Positions 26,086 through 32,073 of a stretch of DNA of 32,073 nt are shown here, piece by piece (within the stretch, counting starts at the first letter, position 1; each line of letters starts with the position of its first letter). Location: the NCBI RefSeq assembly GCF_001720135.1, contig NZ_MCRJ01000039.1:1-32073 (forward strand). The letters are read 5' to 3'. The translations under genes and the position numbers were made by a program. This DNA comes from Methylobrevis pamukkalensis. Lineage in GTDB: Bacteria; Pseudomonadota; Alphaproteobacteria; Rhizobiales; Pleomorphomonadaceae. The notes under the pieces were generated by a model. That model saw only the letters and a list, made by a program, of their open reading frames with translations. It did not search any database and was not told the DNA's origin.

Positions 26086-26170
26086 CCTTCAAGGAATTTG
26101 ACAAGCCCCATTCAAAGTGAACTCAGATTAAACCTTTGAATTTCAACAGATTACTCAAGAGTTCAAGTTC
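26086..26170. promoter_or_regulatory. AT-rich divergent control region with repeated TTCAA(A/G) motifs
   Basis: This spacer is clearly poorer in GC than its surroundings. It holds CCTTCAAGG (26086-26094), the inverted pair ATTCAAAG / CTTTGAAT (26110-26117 and 26134-26141, 16 bases apart), TTGAA-T-TTCAA (26136-26146), ACTC-AA-GAGT (26152-26161) and TTCAAG at 26162. Several copies are about 21-22 bases apart, two helix turns. TTGACA at 26098-26103 is a perfect -35 hexamer facing right, but I find no good -10. A dimeric regulator, possibly the HTH protein itself, may bind here. Confidence 0.45.
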
Positions 26171-26240
26171 CTTCCGCGGCCTTCTCGGCATCAGGCAGAC
26201 GCCAATCCGGCGCCCCTGCCTTCAGCTGGAAGCGACCGAC

Positions 26241-27612
26241 ATGGCCAGACAAGACTGCACCACCTGCCCGCTCGCCGCCCCCTGCCGGGCGAAGGAGACA
26301 GGGTGCCCCGCCGGGCAGACCGGCCCGATCCTGCCTCCCTGCTCCCCCTGCCCGCCGTCCCCGTCCGGGCCCGTTGCGGGCAAGGCGCCGGCTGGTCCGC
26401 TCGACCCGGAGCGGGAAGGCAACGCCGAACTCAACCTCGTCTATGCCGACCGCGACCGGCTGCCGGCGCTGCTGCGGCCGGTGATGGACGCCCAGACCGC
26501 GCTCCCCCATCTGGCCCGGCCGATCCCCGGCTTCGATCCGGTCCGGGCGGCCCTGCGCGACCTCGGCCTTGCCGCCGGCTTCGGTCTCCTCGCCGCCGGC
26601 GGTGCGATGGTCGCCGCCAGCGGCGGGGCCGGGCTGCTCGCCCTGCCGCTGGCCGCCTACGGCGCGCTCGGGGTCACCGGGCGCCTGCGCCGGGCCAGCG
26701 TCGGCCATGTCCACGAGGCGACCCACGGCGTGATCGTGAAGGCGCTGAAGGCACGGGGCACCCCGGCGCAGGGGGCGCAGCGGATCTCCGACCGGATCAT
26801 GGACCTGGCGAGCGCCCTGTCGCTGACCCGCAACGGCATCGACTACGGCCGCGACCACCGCCGGCACCACGACGAACGCTGGCTCGGCACCCTGGAGGAT
26901 CCGGACGGCGCCGATCTCGCGGCCGACGGTTTCTGGCGCGGACGGTTTGCCACAAGGCGGGCCTTCTGGGGCAAGCTCGCCCTGACGCTGGTCGATCCGC
27001 GCTGGCACGCCCGCAAGATCGGCCAGCGTCTGGCCTCCAACCTTGCGACGGGTACGCCCGGCCGGCGCCTGCTCGGTCTGGCGGCGCTCGCCGGGGTCGC
27101 GGGCAGCGCGCTGCTGCTGCCCCTGCCGGCGTGGCTGGCCGCCGTCGGCCTGCCGTGGACGGTGCTGCTCAACGCCGCCAGCCTGATGCAGGTGCTGACC
27201 AAGCATCCCTACGGCTATGCGGCGGGCGCGGACACGCTGGCCGCCTATGTGGAGCGCACCCATGAGCGCATCCCGTGGCGGTCGATGCCGGCGGCGGGGC
27301 TGTCGCTTCGCGAGGCCCTGCGGCCTGGCTCGGCTGGGCGGCGGGCATGCTGCTGGTCGAGGTGCCGGCGCGGCTGGCGGTGCTCGACTCGTCGATGGTC
27401 GGCCATGGCTGGCATCACGCGGCCTGGCGACGGGCCAGCCGTTCAACGACTGGACCAACACCATGGCGCGGATGGTGGAGGCCCGGGCGGAAAACCGGAT
27501 CGACCCCGCCGGCTGGTCGCGGGTCCACCTCGGCTTCCTCGGCGCCCTCTGCCGGCAGGCCGCCTTCATGAGCGGGACCGACGGCCCGCCGCGGCAGGCC
27601 GGCTCCGGGTGA
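26241..27612 (+). CDS. Fatty-acid-desaturase-like membrane protein with Cys-rich N-terminus (two apparent frameshifts)
   Basis: Three histidine boxes of membrane di-iron desaturases: HEATHG (with HVH before it), HRRHHDERWLG and, in a shifted frame, VGHGWHH (HxxHH). Hydrophobic pairs lie at about residues 105-145 and 270-320 and before box 3. The N-terminus carries six Cys in about 32 residues (CTTCPLAAPC, GCPAG, PPCSPCPP), unusual for the family. The frame fails near 27316 and again near 27421; adding one base at each gives PAAWLGWAAGMLLVEVPARL (box 3 follows) and then LATGQPFNDWTNTMARMVEA, ending at 27612 (457 residues). GGAAG is eight bases before the ATG at 26241. Substrate unknown; it may act on lipid acyl chains or another hydrophobic compound. 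Confidence 0.72.
27316..27319 (+). other. First apparent one-base loss in the desaturase-like gene
   Basis: GAGGCCCTGCGGCCTGG; one more C in the CCC run gives EAPAAWLGW and continues the membrane segment before the third histidine box. Confidence 0.75.
27420..27422 (+). other. Second apparent one-base loss in the desaturase-like gene
   Basis: CATCACGCGGCCTGGCGACG; one more G gives HHAGLATGQPFNDWTN and an open frame to the stop at 27612. Confidence 0.75.
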
Positions 27613-27644
27613 CCCGGGCAGGCGATGCCTGGCTGAAACGACAA

Positions 27645-27672
27645 CGCCCGCCGGAGCTTCCTCCGGCGGGCG
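27645..27672. terminator. Bidirectional hairpin between convergent genes
   Basis: A perfect 12-base stem CGCCCGCCGGAG / CTCCGGCGGGCG with loop CTTC lies between the ends of the desaturase-like gene and patD. To the left, for leftward transcripts, TTGTCGTTTC follows; rightward only CATCTCGTCT. It probably ends both transcripts. Confidence 0.75.
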
Positions 27673-27699
27673 CATCTCGTCTGCGGAACCGTCTCCGCC

Positions 27700-29126
27700 T
27701 CAGCCGTGGGCGATCATCACGTGGCGGACGACGGTGTAGTCCTCGATCGCATATTGCGACATGTCCTTGCCGTAGCCCGACTGCTTGACGCCGCCGTGGG
27801 GCATCTCGTTGCAGAGCATGAAGTGGGTGTTGATCCAGGTGCAGCCGTAGCGCAGCGAGGCCGCGGCGGTCATCGCCCGGCCGACGTCCCGCGTCCACAC
27901 CGAGGAGGCAAGGCCGTAGTCGCTGTCGTTGGCCCAGGCGACCGGATCGTCGTCGCTGCCGAAGGGCGTCACCGACACCACCGGCCCGAACACCTCGCGC
28001 CGCACGATCTCGTCGTCCTGACGCGCGCCCGCCACCACGGTCGGCACGTAGTAGAAGCCGGAGGTGTCGTGCATCCGGCCGCCGGTGGTCACCTCCACAT
28101 GGCCGGTCTCCACCGCCCGCTGCACGAAGCTCGCCACCCGGTCGCGCTGGCGCGCCGAGATCAGCGGCCCGATCTCGTTCTCCGTGTCGTCGTCGCGGGC
28201 AAAGGCGATGGTCGAGACCGCCGACGAGAGGTCGGCGACCAGCTTCTCGTAGATGCCCTTCGCCGCATAGATGCGGCAGGCGGCGGTGCAGTCCTGGCCG
28301 GCATTGTAGAAGCCGAAGGTGCGGATGCCGGCGACCACGGCCTCCAGATCGGCGTCGTCGTAGACGATCACCGGCGCCTTGCCGCCGAGTTCCAGATGGG
28401 TGCGCTTGACGGTCTTTGCCGCGGCCAGCAGCACCTTCTTGCCGGTGGCGATGTCGCCGGTGATCGACACCATGCCGATGCCCGGATGGTTGATCAGCGC
28501 GTTGCCGACGCTCTCGCCGCGCCCGAGCACGACGTTGACCACGCCCTCGGGCAGGATGTCGGCAAGGAGCTTGGCCATCTTCAGCGCTGTCAGCGGCGTC
28601 TGCTCGGATGGCTTGAACACGATGGTGTTGCCGCCGGCCAGCGCCGGGGCCAGCTTCCACGCCATCATCATCAGCGGATAGTTCCACGGCGCGATCGAGC
28701 CGACGACGCCGACCGGATCGCGGCGGATCATCGAGGTGAAGCCGGGCAGATACTCGCCGGCCACCGTGCCCTGCATGTTGCGGATCGCGCCGGCAAAGAA
28801 GCGGTAGCAGTCGACGATCGCCGGCAGTTCGTCATTGCGCACCGCGTTGATCGGCTTGCCGCAGTTGAGCGCCTCCAGCGCGGCGAAGGCATCGGCATCG
28901 GCCTCGATCGCGTCGCGATCTTCAGCAGGTAGCCCGAACGCTCGGCCGGCGTCGTCCGCGACCAGGCGACGAACGCCTTGCCGGCGGCCGCCACCGCCGC
29001 GTCGATCTGCGCCGGCGAGGCCTCGGGCAGATCGAGGATCAGGTCGGCGGTGCGCGGGTTGAGGATCTTCTCCTCCTGCTCCTCGCCGGCCACCATCGCC
29101 GCGCCGATCAGCATGTCCGTGTCCAT
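27700..29126 (-). CDS. patD: Gamma-aminobutyraldehyde dehydrogenase (frameshifted in this sequence)
   Basis: Oxidises 4-aminobutanal, made from putrescine, to GABA with NAD+. Very similar to E. coli YdcW/Pat[21 protein letters not shown] with the catalytic Cys, [19 protein letters not shown] with the general-base Glu, [33 protein letters not shown] and the C-terminal [20 protein letters not shown]. The first 70 residues ([20 protein letters not shown]...) lie in another frame; one base near 28914 is missing, and adding it gives [20 protein letters not shown] and 475 residues in all, the family length. AAGGGG is seven bases before the ATG at 29126. Last gene of the polyamine operon, 17 bases after the second permease. 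Confidence 0.92.
28914..28916 (-). other. Apparent one-base loss in patD
   Basis: Coding strand AAGATCGCGACGCGATCG; ATCGC-C-GACGCGATC restores KIADAIEAD. The same GC(C)GAC context is affected in the CobW gene. Confidence 0.82.
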
Positions 29127-29143
29127 GGGAGTTCCCCTTTCTG

Positions 29144-29956
29144 TCATTTCCCCGCGCCGGCGGTCTCGACGCCCTCGCGGGTGAGATAATAGGCGGCCAG
29201 AATCGGCAGCAGCGTCACCAGCACGACCACCATCGCCACCACGTTGGTGACCGGGCGCTGGCGCGGCCGGATCAGTTCCTCCAGCATCCAGATCGGCAGG
29301 GTCTGCTGCTGGCCGGCGGTGAAGGTGGTGACGATCACCTCGTCGAAGGACAGCGCGAAGGCGAGCAGGCCGCCGGCGAGCAACGCCGTGCCGATCTGCG
29401 GCAGCACCACGTGGCGGAAGGTCTGGAAGCCGTCGGCGCCGAGATCCATCGACGCCTCGATCAGCGATCCGGAGGTGCGCCGGAAGCGGGCGACCACGTT
29501 GTTGTAGACCGTGACGATGCAGAAGGTGGCGTGACCGACGACGATGGTGAAGGTCGAAAACGGAATGTCCGCGGCGCCGTAGGCCGAGCGCAGGGCGATG
29601 CCGGTGACGATGCCCGGCAGCGCGATCGGCAGGATCACCAGCAGCGAGATCGTCTCGCGGCCGAAGAAGCGCGTGCGCGACACCGCCGCCGCCGTCAGCG
29701 TGCCGAGCACGAGGGCGATCGCCGTCGCCATCGCCGCGACCTTGATCGACAGGCCGAGCGCGGCCCACACGTCCGGCCGGTTCCAGGTGACGGCGAGCCA
29801 CTTCAGCGTCAGCCCCGGCGGCGGCCACTGGTAGCTGCGCTCCTCGGTGGTGAAGGCGTAGACGAAGATCAGCAGCAGCGGCAGGTGCAGGAAGGCAAGG
29901 CCGGCGAAGGCGGCGATCTTCAGCAATCGCGGCGCGCGGGGGGCGTCAGAGCGCAT
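29144..29956 (-). CDS. ABC transporter permease, putrescine/spermidine type (PotC/YdcV-like)
   Basis: Second inner-membrane permease of the polyamine importer, 270 residues with about six transmembrane helices (first [25 protein letters not shown], quoted in part). The cytoplasmic EAA loop that docks on the ATPase is [36 protein letters not shown] is the usual PotC-type helix after it. The ATG at 29956 overlaps the end of the first permease gene by 11 bases. Order and similarity match E. coli ydcV, directly upstream of ydcW. Confidence 0.92.
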   Translation of the reverse strand: MRSDAPRAPRLLKIAAFAGLAFLHLPLLLIFVYAFTTEERSYQWPPPGLTLKWLAVTWNRPDVWAALGLSIKVAAMATAIALVLGTLTAAAVSRTRFFGRETISLLVILPIALPGIVTGIALRSAYGAADIPFSTFTIVVGHATFCIVTVYNNVVARFRRTSGSLIEASMDLGADGFQTFRHVVLPQIGTALLAGGLLAFALSFDEVIVTTFTAGQQQTLPIWMLEELIRPRQRPVTNVVAMVVVLVTLLPILAAYYLTREGVETAGAGK

Positions 29957-30890
29957 CGAAGGCCCCCGTGCGCCGGGCGAGCGAGAGATAGACCATCATG
30001 ATCACCACCGGCACCACCGAGAAGGCGGCGGCGAGCGGCAGGTTGCCGGCCGTGCCCTGCTGGGCATAGACGGCCTGGCCGATGAACAGGCGCGACGAGC
30101 CGACGATCTGCGGGATGATGTAGTCGCCGAGCGTCAGCGAGAAGGTGAAGATCGAGCCGGCCACGGCGCCCGGAAAGGCAAGCGGCAGGATCACGTGGCG
30201 GAAGGTGGCGCGCGGATCGGCGCCAAGATCGCCGGAGGCCTCGACGAGATTGCCGGGCACCCGCTCCAGCGCCGCCTGCATCGGCAGGATCATGAACGGC
30301 AGCCAGACATAGAGGAAGACGAGGAAGGTACCGAGGTAGCTGACCGACAGCGACGTGCCGCCGACCACCGGCAGCGCCAGCACCGCCTCGAGCAGGAAGC
30401 CCAGATGCGCCACGTCGAGCAGCCAGGTGAGGATGCCTTCCTTCGCGAGAATCAGCTTCCAGGCGTAGATCTTGACCAGATAGCTCGACCAGAGCGGCAG
30501 CATCACGCCGAGATAGAACAGCGCCTTCCACCGCCCCCGCGCATGGCGCGCCGCATACCAGGCGACCGGGAAGGCGACCACGGCGGAGGCGAGCGTCACG
30601 GCCGTTGCCATCGTCACGGTGCGGAGGATGATGTCGAAATTGGAGGGCCGGAGCAGTTCCAGATAGGACTTGAAGGTCAGCTCGTGGACGACGAGGCCCG
30701 AAAACTCGTCGACCGAGAAGAAGCTCTGCGCCAGCAGCGTCAGCAGCGAGCCGACATAGATGATGCCGAGCCAGATCAGCGGCGGGATCAGGAGGGCGGC
30801 GAGCAGCAGGCCCGGCCGGCGCCAGAAGGCATCCGAGAACCGGCCGGACAGACCGGCGGGCGCGGGCCCGAGGGCTGCCGCGGCGGTCAT
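29946..30890 (-). CDS. ABC transporter permease, putrescine/spermidine type (PotB/YdcU-like)
   Basis: First permease, 314 residues. A polar N-terminus of about 25 residues precedes the first helix ([20 protein letters not shown]), with about six helices in all. The extracytoplasmic loop after helix 1 contains [18 protein letters not shown] as in PotB proteins. The EAA loop is [20 protein letters not shown], followed by [17 protein letters not shown]. The ATG at 30890 shares bases with the stop of the ATPase gene (ATGA), so the two are translationally coupled. It would form a heterodimer with the PotC-like permease. Confidence 0.92.
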   Translation of the reverse strand: MTAAAALGPAPAGLSGRFSDAFWRRPGLLLAALLIPPLIWLGIIYVGSLLTLLAQSFFSVDEFSGLVVHELTFKSYLELLRPSNFDIILRTVTMATAVTLASAVVAFPVAWYAARHARGRWKALFYLGVMLPLWSSYLVKIYAWKLILAKEGILTWLLDVAHLGFLLEAVLALPVVGGTSLSVSYLGTFLVFLYVWLPFMILPMQAALERVPGNLVEASGDLGADPRATFRHVILPLAFPGAVAGSIFTFSLTLGDYIIPQIVGSSRLFIGQAVYAQQGTAGNLPLAAAFSVVPVVIMMVYLSLARRTGAFDAL

Positions 30891-31939
30891 CGCGCGCCCT
30901 CGCCTGCAGGCGACACGCGGTCGTCGTCCAGCGGATGCAGGTCGGCGGCGGAAAAATGCAGCGTCACGGCGGCACCGGCCGCCGGCACCGGGGCGGAGGC
31001 CGGCACCAGTGCATGCAGGCGCTGGCCTTGCGCCTCGACCGCCAGCCGCCGCATGGCGCCGAGATAGTTTTCCGTGACCAGCGTGCCGGCGACCGCATGG
31101 GACGGTCCGGTAGCCGGGGCGGCGAAGGTCAGCGCCTCAGGGCGCAGGCTCGCCCAGCCGTTGCGGCCGAAGAGGCGGCAGAACGCCGGCGGCAGCACGT
31201 TGGACGAGCCGACGAAATCGGCCACGAACCGCGTGCGCGGCCGCGCATAGACCTCGGCGGGCGTTCCCACCTGGGCAATCCGGCCGTCGTTGAAGACGGC
31301 GACCCGGTCGGCCATCGACAGCGCCTCGCCCTGGTCGTGGGTGACGAAGACGAAGGTGATGCCGAGCGCCTTCTGCAGCAGCTTCAGCTCCTCCTGCATC
31401 TGTTCGCGGAGCTTCAGGTCCAGCGCGCCGAGCGGCTCGTCGAGCAGCAGCACCTTCGGCCGGTTGACCAGCGCCCGTGCAAGCGCCACCCGCTGGCGCT
31501 GGCCGCCGGACAGCTGCGCCGGCCGGCGCGCGCCATAGCCCGGCAGGGCGACGAGTTCGAGCGCCTCCCCGGCGGCGCGGTGGCGCTCGGCGCGGCCGAT
31601 GCCCTTGACCATCAGCCCGTAGGCGACGTTGTCGAGGACGCTCATGTGCGGGAACAGCGCATAGTCCTGGAACACGGTGTTGACGTCGCGCCGGTAGGGC
31701 GGAACATCCCGGAGCGAGGCCCCGAACAGGAACACGTCGCCCGCGGTCGGCTGCTCGAAGCCGGCGATCAGCCGCAGGCAGGTGGTCTTGCCCGAGCCGG
31801 ACGGCCCCAGCATCGCGAAGAACTCCCCCGGCGCGACGGCAAGATCGACGGCGTCCACGGCTTTCACCGGACCGAAGTGGCGCGAGACGGACCTGAGCTC
31901 GACGGCGTGCATGGGGGGGAATCCGGCGCTGTCCGTCAT
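30887..31939 (-). CDS. ABC transporter ATP-binding protein, putrescine/spermidine type (PotA/YdcT-like)
   Basis: ATPase of the polyamine importer, 350 residues. Walker A GPSGSGKTT, Q-loop FQDYALFPHMSV, signature LSGGQRQRVALARAL, Walker B VLLLDEPLGALD and the switch His in FVFVTHDQGEALSM are all intact. GRIAQVGTPAEVYARPRTRF is the end of the nucleotide-binding domain in PotA/UgpC-type subunits, and a C-terminal TOBE-like domain (about 250-345; TLVTENYLGAMRRLAVEAQG) follows. AGG in GGGGAGGCCGCAG stands just before the ATG at 31939. The composite repeat begins about ten bases upstream of it, so a solute-binding gene, if in the same operon, is separated from it by the repeat. Confidence 0.94.
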   Translation of the reverse strand: MTDSAGFPPMHAVELRSVSRHFGPVKAVDAVDLAVAPGEFFAMLGPSGSGKTTCLRLIAGFEQPTAGDVFLFGASLRDVPPYRRDVNTVFQDYALFPHMSVLDNVAYGLMVKGIGRAERHRAAGEALELVALPGYGARRPAQLSGGQRQRVALARALVNRPKVLLLDEPLGALDLKLREQMQEELKLLQKALGITFVFVTHDQGEALSMADRVAVFNDGRIAQVGTPAEVYARPRTRFVADFVGSSNVLPPAFCRLFGRNGWASLRPEALTFAAPATGPSHAVAGTLVTENYLGAMRRLAVEAQGQRLHALVPASAPVPAAGAAVTLHFSAADLHPLDDDRVSPAGEGAR

Positions 31940-31948
31940 CTGCGGCCT

Positions 31949-32073
31949 CCCCTCTCCCTGTCCCTCCCCCTCCAGGGGGGAGGGGACGCAGGAGGCGAGG
32001 GCGAGCGACCAGGCAGATGCGCGTTTCGGCGAGACGTCTTGAGAGAAGCAAGATCGCCGCCTTCATCGTCCCC
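31949..32073. repeat. Composite inverted repeat (copy 3, right arm cut by window end)
   Basis: The left arm (CCCTCTCCCTGTCCCTCCCC then CTCCAGGGGGGAGGGGACGCAGG), the core CGTTTCGGCGA and GAGAAGCAAG, and the first bases of the right arm (CTTCATCGTCCCC) repeat the layout of 5221-5378 in the same orientation. It sits directly upstream of the ABC ATPase gene. Confidence 0.82.

Noticed and set aside
26098-26130. Firm sigma-70 promoter for the desaturase-like gene
   Set aside because: TTGACA is perfect, but no acceptable -10 hexamer lies 16-19 bases downstream.
28728-29828. Separate leftward gene carrying the N-terminal part of the aldehyde dehydrogenase
   Set aside because: Only the last part of this frame from 29126 is dehydrogenase; the rest is a shadow of the permease gene. 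It is one patD gene split by a one-base loss.

Overview
The window is GC-rich (roughly 70%), densely coded chromosomal DNA. Gene content and order point to an alphaproteobacterium of the Hyphomicrobiales (Rhizobiales). The clues are a glycoside hydrolase family 15 gene between otsB and otsA, a CobW GTPase beside a WD40 protein, a perfect CtrA box (TTAA-N7-TTAAC), GTG/TTG starts, and C/G-rich palindromic intergenic repeats. I cannot name a genus. I see no rRNA, tRNA, CRISPR array, transposase or phage gene.

Layout, left to right. (1) 1-2.4 kb: a TIR-domain protein flanked by two kinds of palindromic repeat. (2) 2.6-7.2 kb: a small membrane protein, then a leftward set (CobW/COG0523 GTPase, WD40 propeller, KamA-family radical SAM enzyme) divergent from a MarR regulator. 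(3) 7.5-11 kb: a DMT transporter, a LacI regulator, a repeat-filled spacer and a DUF533/TerB-like protein. (4) 11.1-16.4 kb, leftward: otsB, GH15 hydrolase, otsA, eda and a small hypothetical gene, i.e. trehalose synthesis, probable trehalose or glucan breakdown and the Entner-Doudoroff aldolase. (5) 16.9-20.2 kb: DEAD-box helicase, ChaN-like protein, Dabb protein and MmcQ/YjbR protein. (6) 20.6-26.1 kb, leftward: a receiver plus degenerate histidine-kinase protein preceded by the CtrA box, and upstream of it a compact three-gene set: a membrane-tethered HTH-like protein, an exported M48-like zinc protease and an exported Cys-containing protein. I recognise no described system matching this set, and it is the best candidate for something new. 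(7) 26.2-27.6 kb: a fatty-acid-desaturase-like protein with a Cys-rich N-terminus. (8) 27.7-32 kb, leftward: ABC ATPase, two permeases and gamma-aminobutyraldehyde dehydrogenase, in the same order as Escherichia coli ydcT-U-V-W (patD). This is a putrescine uptake and oxidation operon whose solute-binding gene should lie just beyond the right edge.

An important caveat: five otherwise well-conserved genes (CobW, helicase tail, receiver/kinase, desaturase twice, patD) each carry what looks like a loss of one base, at a place where adding one base restores the family sequence. Six such events, all losses and mostly in short C or G runs, suggest sequencing or assembly error more than gene decay.
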